Shown here one piece after another: positions 34,696 to 42,622 of a DNA stretch of 56,981 nt. The notes below the pieces were generated by a model that had not been told where the DNA came from, did no database searches, and saw only the letters and a program-made list of their open reading frames with translations. The translations under genes and the position numbers were made by a program. Each line of letters starts with the position of its first letter. Positions within the stretch are counted from its first letter, which is position 1. The stretch comes from Microbacteriaceae bacterium (GTDB lineage: Bacteria > Actinomycetota > Actinomycetes > Actinomycetales > Microbacteriaceae): assembly GCA_025465095.1 (NCBI GenBank), contig JAODME010000031.1:1-56981 (forward strand). Direction: 5' to 3'.

Positions 34696-34769
34696 CGCGG
34701 GGTGGAGCAGTTCGGTAGCTCGCTGGGCTCATAACCCAGAGGTCGTAGGTTCAAATCCTGCCCCCGCAA
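34696..34769 (+). tRNA. Initiator tRNA-fMet (CAU)
   Basis: A 74-base cloverleaf. Acceptor arms CGCGGGG and CCCCGCA pair except for C1-A72, the mismatch that marks initiator tRNAs. The anticodon stem CTGGG/CCCAG has the three G-C pairs of initiators around loop CTCATAA. The T arm contains GGTTCAAATCC. Discriminator A73 follows; CCA is not encoded. Confidence 0.97.
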
Positions 34770-34820
34770 CAGAGGCTCATTCCGGAAATGATCGAAAGAT
34801 CATCCGGATATCGAGTGAAG

Positions 34821-34860
34821 AAGGACCGGGATGGTTGAAAAACCATCCCGGTCCTTTTTC
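34821..34860 (+). terminator. Strong intrinsic terminator after tRNA-fMet
   Basis: A perfect 16-base-pair stem (AAGGACCGGGATGGTT, 34821-34836, with its complement at 34841-34856), a GAAA tetraloop and a run of T make a textbook rho-independent terminator 50 bases after the tRNA. Confidence 0.95.
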
Positions 34861-35029
34861 GTTTCCGTCGAATGCGGTCGCGCCCATCCCGAGTGGCAGG
34901 CACGGGGCGTTAAAGGGCGATTCGACCTGCTTTGGGGCAGGCCGAATAGAGGAGCTCTTGCGGGGAAGGTCCGAAGTTTGCGCTTACTCGTCTGTTCCTG
35001 GCGGTGACGCGGGAGACAGCCGGGGGAGC

Positions 35030-35225
35030 AGGGGAGCGGTCGGCCTAGCTCGTCTTTTCGGCGCCTGGATCGGTGGCTCTTGTTCGCGAGTACGATTCGC
35101 TTCGCCTCAGCGACGAAGAAGGTTGCGATGCGCCGCAGGTTGGATGCCACCACTACGAATGCGAGCGCCATATAGGTGGTCATTGGACAATTGGCTGCAC
35201 GCAGGCGGATCTTCATGTGGGACAT
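35030..35225 (-). pseudogene. Probable transposase C-terminal remnant
   Basis: In the gene-free stretch 34861-35336, a minus-strand frame encodes TYMALAFVVVASNLRRIATF followed by a basic RSRRRKDELGRPLP tail. This resembles the last helix and tail of DDE transposases, where an NLRKI-type motif is common near the end. The frame has no proper start and upstream catalytic parts are missing. No inverted repeats were found. Nothing else is visible in this stretch. The identification rests on a short motif and is tentative. Confidence 0.35.
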
Positions 35226-35336
35226 CCGAGTTGCATTAGACGGCAGCCGTCTACGCCCACAACGTCGCCTGCAGACGCGATTCTGACAATCGCGCACATC
35301 GTGACAGTGGCGCACGTCGGCTCAAACTGTCGAGAA

Positions 35337-36050
35337 TTATCCGGTCAGGGCGCTAGCCTCGCGCAGGATGATGTCTGCGAGTTCGATCGGTCGTGACAGC
35401 ATCGGTGAGTGGCCCGCGGCGAGTTCGTAGAGGCGATCGCTTGACTCGGCCATCTGGCGTTGCACACTAGGCAGTATTCCGCTGTCCTCCGTGCATATGA
35501 CGTAACCGTGTGGGATGGTCCTCCAGGCAGTTTGGTGTGTTCGGGCGTATACGGTGTCGTGGTGCTCGGGTTTAAGGCGCCCGGCCCATTGAAGCGCCTG
35601 GGCTCGCGGCAAGTCGTTGTAGAAGGCAGCGATCGCGGCGTCGGGCGGCATGAGGACGTAATCACCGTCGACGACGAACGCGTCGCTATCGGACTCGGAC
35701 CCCTCTGCAGAGTCATTCATTCGCATGCAAGAGAGGCCGGCCGGAAGAGCAAAAGCTGTCACGAAGAGGATGCGGTTGACGGAGACGATCTGGTCGAGTG
35801 CTTCAGTCGCGACGGCGCCGCCATATGAGTGCGCCACCAGCAACGTTGGCTGATCGGACGAGCCTATTATGGTGCGGAGATACGCCGAATGGTCACGGAG
35901 GGTATGTCCGCCTTGGGCGCGTCCGAGACCGGGAAGGTTGATGGCTTCGATGTCGAGGTTGTCCCCGCTGTCGCGAAGTGAATCCACCACGCTTTCCCAT
36001 GCGTGGGCATCGTGCCAGGCGCCATGCAGAAGAAGCACGCGAGTTCTCAT
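35337..36050 (-). CDS. Alpha/beta hydrolase
   Basis: Esterase-like hydrolase of 237 residues. The oxyanion segment is LLLHGAWHDAHAW, the nucleophile Ser is in VAHSYGGAV (near residue 94) and the catalytic His in AAGHSPMLSRP near the C-terminus. It resembles the methylesterase/salicylate-esterase-like group of small hydrolases. It lies 69 bases downstream of the ABC lipoprotein gene on the same strand, so may belong to the shikimate transport operon. It could cleave an ester of the imported compound, but this is speculation. No signal peptide is present. Confidence 0.85.
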   Translation of the reverse strand: MRTRVLLLHGAWHDAHAWESVVDSLRDSGDNLDIEAINLPGLGRAQGGHTLRDHSAYLRTIIGSSDQPTLLVAHSYGGAVATEALDQIVSVNRILFVTAFALPAGLSCMRMNDSAEGSESDSDAFVVDGDYVLMPPDAAIAAFYNDLPRAQALQWAGRLKPEHHDTVYARTHQTAWRTIPHGYVICTEDSGILPSVQRQMAESSDRLYELAAGHSPMLSRPIELADIILREASALTG

Positions 36051-36119
36051 GTGGGTTCCCCGATCACGGCAGGGCGGCCGCGTCCCCTTCGTCGGGTGCG
36101 ACCGCGCTGCTCGGCCTGA

Positions 36120-37127
36120 CTACTGAACGTAGAACAGCGCTTCCGACTCGGGCGTGGTGGCGGTGTCCGTGGTGATCACGGTGTTTTTCAACAGAACGCT
36201 CTTCTCGATGTTTGTAATGTCGCCCTTGAAGAAAGCGTCTGCGAACTGAATGGCCGTGGCGCCTTCCTCAGCGGCGGGCTGTACGACGAGCGCATCGATT
36301 TCGCCGCTCTTGAGTCGGTCAACTTCGGATGGCGATGCGTCGTATCCGATGACCTTGATCTTGTCGACGTCGGATCCGACCGCGGCCGCGATACCCTCCA
36401 CGTTCGGTTCGACGATGCCGAAAAAGCCGGCGAGGTCGGGGTGGGCGACCATGATGGACCGAGCAGTGGTTTGCGACTGCGCAGCGTCGAAGCCGGCGTA
36501 TTCGCTGGCAACGACCTCGATGTCGGGGTAGTCGGCTTTCAGTGTCTCGGTGAATCCTTTCTGGCGCAGTTGGTCCGTGGTGGCGCCAGCGTCCAGCGCC
36601 ACGACAGCGACCTGGCCTTTCCCTCCGAGCGCGTCGCCGAGGTACTCGGCTGCTGCGGCGCCGCCCTGCTCGTTATCGGAGGTGATCGCGCTGACGAGCT
36701 CGGTGCCTTCGGCGGCGACCGTGTCGACGGTGATAACGGGGATCCCGGCGGCGATGCAGCGGTCGATGGATGGCTTGAGTGCTGCGGGGTCGGTGGGCGA
36801 GATGATGAGCAGGTCGGGAACCTGACCGCAGACCGCGTCCACGACCGGGATCTGCGCCGTAGCGCTGAACTCCGTTGCTCCTTGGTACTTGAAGTCGAGG
36901 CCGAGCTTTTCGGCCTCGTCGGCGGCACCCTTTCTTAGCGTTTCGTAAAAGGCGATGCCAGTCATCCCCGGGATGTAGACGACAGTTTTCTTACTGCCGT
37001 CGTCTGTTCCTCCGGACGCGCCGCCGGTGCTCTGACCGGCGCAGCCGGCGAGGACCAGCGCTGAAAGGGCTACGAGCCCGGCTGTGGCGAGGGATGTGCG
37101 TGCGTTACGTGCTGTGGTGTCGAACAT
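36120..37127 (-). CDS. Sugar-type ABC transporter solute-binding lipoprotein
   Basis: Periplasmic-binding-protein family (Peripla_BP_4, RbsB/CUT2 type), 335 residues. A lipoprotein signal peptide ends in the lipobox LAGC near residue 29, followed by a Gly/Ser/Thr linker. The mature protein has two lobes beginning TVVYIPGMTGIAFYETLRKG and including DLLIISPTDPAAL and GFFGIVEPNVEGIAAA. It is the likely last member or penultimate member of the reverse operon ATPase-permease-lipoprotein. Homologues usually bind sugars; the neighbouring shikimate enzymes suggest that this one binds shikimate or quinate, polyhydroxylated rings of sugar-like shape. Confidence 0.92.
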   Translation of the reverse strand: MFDTTARNARTSLATAGLVALSALVLAGCAGQSTGGASGGTDDGSKKTVVYIPGMTGIAFYETLRKGAADEAEKLGLDFKYQGATEFSATAQIPVVDAVCGQVPDLLIISPTDPAALKPSIDRCIAAGIPVITVDTVAAEGTELVSAITSDNEQGGAAAAEYLGDALGGKGQVAVVALDAGATTDQLRQKGFTETLKADYPDIEVVASEYAGFDAAQSQTTARSIMVAHPDLAGFFGIVEPNVEGIAAAVGSDVDKIKVIGYDASPSEVDRLKSGEIDALVVQPAAEEGATAIQFADAFFKGDITNIEKSVLLKNTVITTDTATTPESEALFYVQ

Positions 37128-37163
37128 TTGATGTCTCCTTTGACGTACTTAGGCCGAGTGGTG

Positions 37164-38171
37164 TTATTTGCGAGCGGCGCGGATTTCCTTTTGCTGGTCG
37201 AGGAACACGGCCGCGATGAGAACGATGCCTACGGTGATGACCTGCCAGAACGGGGGGACTCCGATGATGATCAGACCGGTGAGGAGTACGGTGACAATCG
37301 CGGCGCCGAGCACAGTTCCGCCGATTGTTCCTCGGCCTCCGTACAGCGACGCTCCACCGATGACGACCGTTGCGATTGCTTGAAGTTCCGCTCCGGACCC
37401 GGCGGTGGGCGAGGCTGTCGAGAGCCGGCCCATGGCCACGAGTGCTGCGAGCCCGGCAAGGAGCCCGGAGATGGCGTACACGGTCAGCAGGTGGCGCCTG
37501 TCGTTCACCCCGGCGCGGATGACGGCGTCGGGATTGTCGCCAAGGAGGTAGGTCCGCTCACCAAAACGTGTTTGCGAGAGCACGTACCACGCGATCACCG
37601 TGACGACTGCGGTGATGATGACGGGCACCGGTATCCATCCCACGACGTTATGGTTGCCGACCTCGCCGATGATGGGAGGGATGCCCGACAATGATTGCCC
37701 GTTAGTCAGTAGGTACGAGGCACCTGATGCGATACCGAGCATTCCGAGGGTTGCGACGAAGGCCGGGATCTTGAGGTAGGCGATGAGGAAGCCGTTCACT
37801 AGTCCCACGAGCAGACCGACGGCGAGAGCGATGATGATGCCCACGAGCGCTGCCGTTCCCTCGGGGACGGTGTCGTAAGGGGCGAACAAGTTGTACATGA
37901 CGGCGCCGGAGACCATACCTGACAGGCTGAGGGTGGCACCCGCCGAGAGGTCGATTCCTCGGGCGATGATGACATAGGTTTGCCCGATACCGAGGAGAAG
38001 GATCTGCGTCATCGTAGTACTGGTGTTAATCCAGTTTGCCTGGCTCAAGAAGAACGGCGACAAAACCGTGAATACCAAACAGATCGCAACGAGGACTCCT
38101 GCGGTCAGCAGGTTTCTGGAGCCGGCAACGCGCTTCACGGTGATGGTGACAGCTTCGGTGGTCATCGTCAT
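37164..38171 (-). CDS. ABC transporter permease (CUT2/RbsC type)
   Basis: Integral membrane permease of 335 residues with eight to ten predicted helices. The family signature for coupling to the ATPase appears in GRLSTASPTAGSGAELQAIATVVIGGASLYGGRGTI (written here only as landmarks: SPTAGSGAELQAIA and GGASLYGGRG). Substrate-path helices include LLGIGQTYVIIARGIDLSAG, which is highly conserved in ribose-type permeases. Its start overlaps the ATPase stop by four bases, and the lipoprotein gene follows after 36 bases. Probably forms a homodimer. Confidence 0.92.
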   Translation of the reverse strand: MTMTTEAVTITVKRVAGSRNLLTAGVLVAICLVFTVLSPFFLSQANWINTSTTMTQILLLGIGQTYVIIARGIDLSAGATLSLSGMVSGAVMYNLFAPYDTVPEGTAALVGIIIALAVGLLVGLVNGFLIAYLKIPAFVATLGMLGIASGASYLLTNGQSLSGIPPIIGEVGNHNVVGWIPVPVIITAVVTVIAWYVLSQTRFGERTYLLGDNPDAVIRAGVNDRRHLLTVYAISGLLAGLAALVAMGRLSTASPTAGSGAELQAIATVVIGGASLYGGRGTIGGTVLGAAIVTVLLTGLIIIGVPPFWQVITVGIVLIAAVFLDQQKEIRAARK

Positions 38172-38938
38172 TTCTCCGTGGTGTCAGTGTTGAGTGGTGT
38201 CGCCGCGCCGGTGATGTATGAGATGAGTTCTTCCGGGCTGGTCGTCTTGGCGTTGATCTGGGCAACGACCTTTCCGAGTCTGAGCACGACGATGCGGTCG
38301 CAGACCGCCAGCACGTCGGCCATTTGGTGGCTCACGAAGAGGACGCCGATCCCGGTCTCGGCGACGCGGGTGATGAGGCTGAGCACCTCAGCTTGCTGCG
38401 CGACGCCGAGCGCGCTTGTGGGCTCATCGAGGAGGAGCACGCGTTCGCACCATGACGCGGCGCGAGCGATCGCAAGGGACTGCCGCTGGCCGCCGGAGAG
38501 GTACCGGACTTCAGCGTCGATGTTCGGCAGGGTGGTCTTCATACGGTTCAACTCAGACACAACCCGCTGACGCATAACGGGTCGATCGAGTCTGCGCAGC
38601 ACCTTCCCGGCGAATCCGCTGCGCAGCATCTCTTTACCGATGAAGAAGTTAGAGACCACATCCCGCTGCGGAGCAAGTGCAAGGTCCTGGTAAACGGCGC
38701 TTATACCCGCCTCGCGCGCATCATGCGGACTGTGGAAGCTGACAGGGAGATCGTCAACGAGGATGTCCCCACCTGTGGGCTGGATGACGCCTGCCACGAT
38801 CTTCAGCAGCGTGCTCTTGCCGGCTCCATTGTCGCCGACGAGACCGACGACCTCACCCCGGTTCACTTCGAGTGAAACGTCTGTGAGCGCTCGCACACCC
38901 CCGAAGGTGCGCGACACATCGCGAAGGGCCAAGGACAT
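38168..38938 (-). CDS. ABC transporter ATP-binding protein (single domain, FrcA-like)
   Basis: ATPase of 256 residues. Walker A is GDNGAGKST, the signature LSGGQRQSLAIARA, Walker B VLLLDEPTSAL, and the switch His is in VLFVSHQM. CUT2 systems often have a tandem ATPase of about 500 residues (RbsA); this one has a single domain, as in the fructose system FrcBCA, so it should dimerise. The start ATG has GGAG eight bases upstream. It is the first gene of the reverse operon and divergent from the shikimate dehydrogenase gene; an operator-like palindrome (38956-38972) lies 17 bases before the start. Confidence 0.92.
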   Translation of the reverse strand: MSLALRDVSRTFGGVRALTDVSLEVNRGEVVGLVGDNGAGKSTLLKIVAGVIQPTGGDILVDDLPVSFHSPHDAREAGISAVYQDLALAPQRDVVSNFFIGKEMLRSGFAGKVLRRLDRPVMRQRVVSELNRMKTTLPNIDAEVRYLSGGQRQSLAIARAASWCERVLLLDEPTSALGVAQQAEVLSLITRVAETGIGVLFVSHQMADVLAVCDRIVVLRLGKVVAQINAKTTSPEELISYITGAATPLNTDTTEK

Positions 38939-38955
38939 CTATGTCACTCCCAATC

Positions 38956-38972
38956 TGTGCGTCTGGCGAACA
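38956..38972. promoter_or_regulatory. Putative IclR operator, transporter side
   Basis: TGTGCG-TCTGG-CGAACA: matches the motif TGTGCG-N5-CGCACA with one mismatch. It lies just upstream of the ATPase ribosome binding site. Confidence 0.55.
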
Positions 38973-38994
38973 AAAATCACTAGACGAACAAAAA
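38967..38994. repeat. Direct repeat in the divergent promoter
   Basis: CGAACAAAAA occurs at 38967-38976 and again at 38985-38994, start-to-start spacing 18 bases. The first copy overlaps the operator. It could be a regulator half-site array or an A-rich promoter element. Confidence 0.45.
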
Positions 38995-39023
38995 CTACGA
39001 GTCGTTGGAGCTGATGTCAAATC

Positions 39024-39052
39024 TTGGCCTTTGGAGGGAAAGGAGATATCGT
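39024..39052 (+). promoter_or_regulatory. Putative promoter of the shikimate catabolic operon
   Basis: TTGGCC (39024-39029) and TATCGT (39047-39052) are separated by 17 bases. Transcription would start near 39059, with the operator 39073-39089 just downstream where bound regulator would block elongation. Confidence 0.4.
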
Positions 39053-39072
39053 CTGAGCGGTAGGTGAACATA

Positions 39073-39089
39073 TGTGCGCCTACCGCACA
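39073..39089. promoter_or_regulatory. Putative IclR operator, catabolic side
   Basis: TGTGCG-CCTAC-CGCACA is a perfect 6+6 palindrome with a five-base centre. It precedes the ribosome binding site (GGAGG, 39091-39095) of the dehydrogenase gene. Confidence 0.65.
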
Positions 39090-39101
39090 AGGAGGTTGAT
39101 C

Positions 39102-39977
39102 TTGCCAATGTGCCGGCGCACGGGACTAGTGGGAAGCGGTATCGGCTACAGCCTGAGTCCCCAACTCCATGAAGCAGAGGGTGACGCTCTCGGTCTGGCC
39201 GTTGAGTACGTCCTGCTCGACACCGCTCAGCAGCCGGGTGAATTATCATCCGCTGAGCACCTCATCCGGTGGGCAGGAGAGAACTGCTTCGTGGGAGTGA
39301 ACGTCACAGTCCCTCATAAGCGAGCGGCCCTCTCGGTAGTCGACAGCCACGACGAGTTGAGCGAGTTCCTCGAAGCAATCAACACCGTTGTGTTCCTCCC
39401 CGACGGATCGTCACGCGGCTACAACACCGATGCCGGCGGGTTCGGGCGAGGACTGGACGAAGAAATCGGCGCGTTGATGGGTGATCGCGTAATTCAGTTC
39501 GGAGCGGGGGGCGCGGGATCGGCCACGGCATACGCGCTGGCATCCCGCGGCGTCCGGCACATTGACATCGTGGACCTGGACCTCGGTCGTGCCGGAACGC
39601 TCTCGAAGAAGCTCACCGAGCATTTCGTTGGCCTCACGAGCCAACCACTCACACCGAACGGCGTGAGCAAGGAACTCGCAGGGAAAGCTGACGGGCTGGT
39701 GAATGCCACGCCGGTTGGTGGCAGTATCCACCCCGGTTCGCTCGTCTCGGCGACATGGCATCGACCGGACCTCTGGGTTGCAGACGTGGTCTACACGCCC
39801 CTCACCACATCGCTGGTGACTAACGCACGCCAGACGGGCGCACGCGCCGCGCACGGGGGTCTCATGCTGGCTTATCAAGCCGCAATGTCATTCGAGCTGT
39901 TCCATGGAATCAAACCGAACGCGGACCGGATGCGCGACCATCTGGTCTCGCTCCGAGGAGGTGAGGTGGCGACATGA
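39102..39977 (+). CDS. qsuD: Quinate/shikimate dehydrogenase, NAD+-type (QsuD-like)
   Basis: Oxidoreductase of 291 residues predicted to oxidise shikimate to 3-dehydroshikimate (and perhaps quinate to 3-dehydroquinate). The substrate motif is GYSLSPQLHE, with catalytic K73 (TVPHK) and D110 (GYNTD). The Rossmann loop FGAGGAGS is followed by VDLD with D158, the acidic type that favours NAD+; biosynthetic AroE has an NRT-type basic loop there. With the TTG start at 39102, K73, D110 and D158 have the same numbers as I remember for Corynebacterium glutamicum QsuD. This start has GGAGG six bases before it. An ATG at 39072 lies inside the operator and is rejected. Overlaps the next gene by four bases. 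Confidence 0.9.
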   Translation: MPMCRRTGLVGSGIGYSLSPQLHEAEGDALGLAVEYVLLDTAQQPGELSSAEHLIRWAGENCFVGVNVTVPHKRAALSVVDSHDELSEFLEAINTVVFLPDGSSRGYNTDAGGFGRGLDEEIGALMGDRVIQFGAGGAGSATAYALASRGVRHIDIVDLDLGRAGTLSKKLTEHFVGLTSQPLTPNGVSKELAGKADGLVNATPVGGSIHPGSLVSATWHRPDLWVADVVYTPLTTSLVTNARQTGARAAHGGLMLAYQAAMSFELFHGIKPNADRMRDHLVSLRGGEVAT

Positions 39978-41812
39978 AGACAGCCATTGCAACCGTCAGC
40001 CTGTCGGGGTCACTTGACGAGAAGCTCGATGCGATCGCATCGGCCGGCTTCTCCGGCGTCGAACTGTTTGACGGTGATCTCGTCGCCAGCTTCCACCGTC
40101 CAGAAACCGTTGCAACAATGATCCAACAGCGAGGACTGCAGCTCTATCTCTACCAACCGCTTCGGGACATCGAGGGCTGGGATGCGGACGAATTCCGTCG
40201 GGCGCACGACCGAGCGCAACGCAAGCTCGAAATTGCGGCCCGACTAGGAGCCCCGACCGTGCTGGTCTGCTCGAATGCCGCGCCTCACGCGATCGCCGAT
40301 GACAGCCGATCTGCCAGCCAGCTAGCCAAACTGGGTGATACCGCGGCTCAGTTCGACATTAGGATCGCCTACGAGGCACTTGCCTGGGGTAGCCATGTCA
40401 ACACGTGGGAGCACGCCTGGTCGCTGGTCCAGCAATCAGGCCACCCTAACGTGGGGCTCTGCGTCGACAGCTTCCACCTCTTCGCGCGCAGCCCTCTCGT
40501 CCCAGACCTCAGCCACGTGCCGGGCGACCGAATCTTCTACTACCAAATCGCCGACGCCTACTGGCGGAACCGCGACTACCTCTCATGGAGTCGACACGAG
40601 CGGCTCTTCCCCGGCCAGGGGCAGTTCCCCATCGCCGAGCTGACCTCGGAGGTGCTCAACGCCGGGTATACAGGCCCACTCTCCATCGAGGTTTTCAACG
40701 ACCTGTTCCGAGAGACCGATCCGGGCCGGACCTCCCGCGACGCGTTGCGTGGGCTGAGGTATCTGGAAGGCCAGCTGCTCGCTTCCCAGTCGCTGCCGAA
40801 CGCAGAATCATTATCTCGCGACGGGGATTCGATCGCCCTCGCCCACGCGCATCCCGCAGAAGAGTGGGACTTCGTCGAAATCGCGACCAACCAGCCCGAT
40901 GAAATCAACAGAACACTTCGCCAACTCGGCTTCACACACTGCGGCAAACATCGCCACAAGACCGCAGAGCTGTGGACGCAACAAGACGTGCGCATCGTCA
41001 TCGTCGAGGGCAGCGCCACCGCAGAGGTAACCGGATTCGGCGTGAAGGTGCTCGACCTTGACCGGCTTGAACAACGACTCGACCTCATGCTCGCGCCGAA
41101 CCTGCACCGCATCACTCCGCCAGGAGACGAGCCGCTGATTGGGGTGAAGTCGCCATCCGGGATCGGACTCTACTTCTCCAAGATGTCCGACACGCGATCC
41201 CCGGCCTGGGTCGAAGAATTCTCCTCCCCCCACGGGTACATACCCTCAGACATCGGCATCATCGCAATCGATCATCTCTCCATCAACGAGCCGCCAGAAA
41301 CCTTCCACGAAGCAATTCTCTTCTTCCGCGCTACCGCAGCGTTGGAACCGGAGTCCGAGGTCGAGATCCCCAGCGAAAGTGGAATCGTCCGCAGCGTCGC
41401 CCTGCACAGCCGGCTCGGAGATACCCGACTGGTCCTCAACGTCGCGCCAGCTTCACATGCAGAAAGCATTCCTCAGCCGGAGCCCAATCACGTCGCATTC
41501 CACGTCAGGGACATAGTCAGCACGGTCTCGCAATACTGCCGTAACGGCGGCAAACTGGTTCCCCTCCCGCCCAACTACTACGACGATCTCGAGGCTCGCA
41601 TGCCTGAGCTCGCAGCGGAACGCGACACCCTCGAACAGCTATCCATCATGTGTGCAGCAGAATCTGGCGGACTCGTGCTGCACGCATACACAGAAGCGGT
41701 GGGCGGCGTGTTCTTTGAACTCATTGAGCGCCGCGGAACTTTGACCGGCTACGGAGCGTCGGACTCCAGCGTTCGTCGTGCAGCACAGCGCGTCAATCGC
41801 GCTCAGATCTAG
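39974..41812 (+). CDS. qsuB: 3-dehydroshikimate dehydratase fused to an HPPD-like VOC domain (QsuB/QuiC1)
   Basis: Protein of 612 residues converting 3-dehydroshikimate to protocatechuate. Residues 1-275 form a sugar-phosphate-isomerase-like TIM barrel with metal ligands E134 (YEALAW), D165 (VDSFH), Q191 (YYQIADA) and E239 (SIEVFND), the same four positions as I recall for Pseudomonas QuiC1. Residues 290-600 form a 4-hydroxyphenylpyruvate-dioxygenase-like VOC pair beginning FVEIATNQPDEINRTLRQLG. The length and fusion match C. glutamicum QsuB (618 residues). Start ATG overlaps the dehydrogenase stop (ATGA). Its stop shares the CTAG with the stop of the convergent IclR gene. Product would enter the beta-ketoadipate pathway, which is not in this window. 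Confidence 0.93.
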   Translation: MKTAIATVSLSGSLDEKLDAIASAGFSGVELFDGDLVASFHRPETVATMIQQRGLQLYLYQPLRDIEGWDADEFRRAHDRAQRKLEIAARLGAPTVLVCSNAAPHAIADDSRSASQLAKLGDTAAQFDIRIAYEALAWGSHVNTWEHAWSLVQQSGHPNVGLCVDSFHLFARSPLVPDLSHVPGDRIFYYQIADAYWRNRDYLSWSRHERLFPGQGQFPIAELTSEVLNAGYTGPLSIEVFNDLFRETDPGRTSRDALRGLRYLEGQLLASQSLPNAESLSRDGDSIALAHAHPAEEWDFVEIATNQPDEINRTLRQLGFTHCGKHRHKTAELWTQQDVRIVIVEGSATAEVTGFGVKVLDLDRLEQRLDLMLAPNLHRITPPGDEPLIGVKSPSGIGLYFSKMSDTRSPAWVEEFSSPHGYIPSDIGIIAIDHLSINEPPETFHEAILFFRATAALEPESEVEIPSESGIVRSVALHSRLGDTRLVLNVAPASHAESIPQPEPNHVAFHVRDIVSTVSQYCRNGGKLVPLPPNYYDDLEARMPELAAERDTLEQLSIMCAAESGGLVLHAYTEAVGGVFFELIERRGTLTGYGASDSSVRRAAQRVNRAQI

Positions 41813-42606
41813 TCGACCGGTTCGGAAAGACCCACGAGCTGCGCCTCTACTTTCCGTGCCTCCACGGTCAGTCGTGGAATATAGCGCTGCACAACCTCGA
41901 GGTCGTCAGATTGAGAGGCATGCGCGGAGACGTTGATCGCCGCGATCACTCGTCCCCCACGTCCGTGCAAAGGAACGGCGGCGCCTCGCAGACCCACCTC
42001 CAGCTCACTGTCCACGACCGCCCAGCCCTGATCTTGAGCGCGCCGAACCTGATCCCGAATTGTCTCGGCGGAGAGTACCGACCGCCCTACCTGGGGCTCG
42101 GCCTCGAGCCGAGCAAGGTAACTGTCGAGCGCTGCATCACTCAGCCCGCCAAGCAGCACTCGGCCCATGGACGTGAGATGCGCGCGAAAGCGTGTCCCAA
42201 CGTTAATCTGCACGCGGCTGGGTCGTCGGCTGGTCGCGAGATCTAGATAGACGATGTCGTCCCCATCCAGGATCGTCAGCGACGCTGACTCGTCCAGCTC
42301 CGCCGCGATCCGCCGCAGATGCGGGCGTGCAATATCGACCAGCGAAGAGCCCGACAAATACGCATACCCGAGCTGCAGAACCTTCGGTGTAAGACGAAAA
42401 ACCCGTCCTTCACTTGCGACATAACCCATATCCCGCAGGGTCAGGAGAATGCGCCGAGCGGTCGCGCGATCAAGGCCAGCCCTGGCGGCTACTTCGCTGA
42501 GAGTGAGCCCATCTGCCTCAACGGTGAAGCTCGCAATGACTGCGACCGTTCTCTCAACCGCTCGAACGTGATACTCCGGCGTATCCCGAACCTCGATGCT
42601 GCTCAT
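41809..42606 (-). CDS. IclR-family regulator (PcaR/PobR group)
   Basis: Transcription factor of 265 residues. The winged helix lies at about residues 15-75 (LTLSEVAARAGLDRATARRI). The effector domain follows with the conserved ILDGDDIVYLDLATSRR and VGTRFRAHLTSMGRVLL and ends with GRGGRVIAAINVSAHAS. The PcaR/PobR/PcaU group usually senses aromatic or hydroaromatic acids such as protocatechuate or 4-hydroxybenzoate. It is convergent with qsuB, sharing stop bases. Its own TACGCT box is six bases before the ATG and its operator overlaps the spacer and -35 area, which suggests autoregulation. Confidence 0.92.
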   Translation of the reverse strand: MSSIEVRDTPEYHVRAVERTVAVIASFTVEADGLTLSEVAARAGLDRATARRILLTLRDMGYVASEGRVFRLTPKVLQLGYAYLSGSSLVDIARPHLRRIAAELDESASLTILDGDDIVYLDLATSRRPSRVQINVGTRFRAHLTSMGRVLLGGLSDAALDSYLARLEAEPQVGRSVLSAETIRDQVRRAQDQGWAVVDSELEVGLRGAAVPLHGRGGRVIAAINVSAHASQSDDLEVVQRYIPRLTVEARKVEAQLVGLSEPVD

Positions 42607-42612
42607 GCGCCT

Positions 42613-42618
42613 AGCGTA
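42613..42618 (-). promoter_or_regulatory. -10 box of the IclR gene, leaderless type
   Basis: On the minus strand TACGCT is followed by six bases and the ATG at 42606. The operator 42623-42639 lies directly upstream. Confidence 0.5.
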
Positions 42619-42622
42619 GTCT

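Noticed and set aside
34740-34769. Integration-site repeat of the tRNA-fMet 3' end
   Set aside because: I looked for a second copy of the last bases of the tRNA downstream and found only short chance matches such as CCCCCGCAA near 309.
34800-35315. A 171-codon minus-strand frame treated as a complete gene
   Set aside because: It runs through the tRNA terminator and only a short middle part resembles a transposase; treated as a remnant.
39072-39101. ATG at 39072 as start of the shikimate dehydrogenase
   Set aside because: It would put the operator palindrome in the coding sequence; the TTG at 39102 has GGAGG at ideal spacing and gives family residue numbering.
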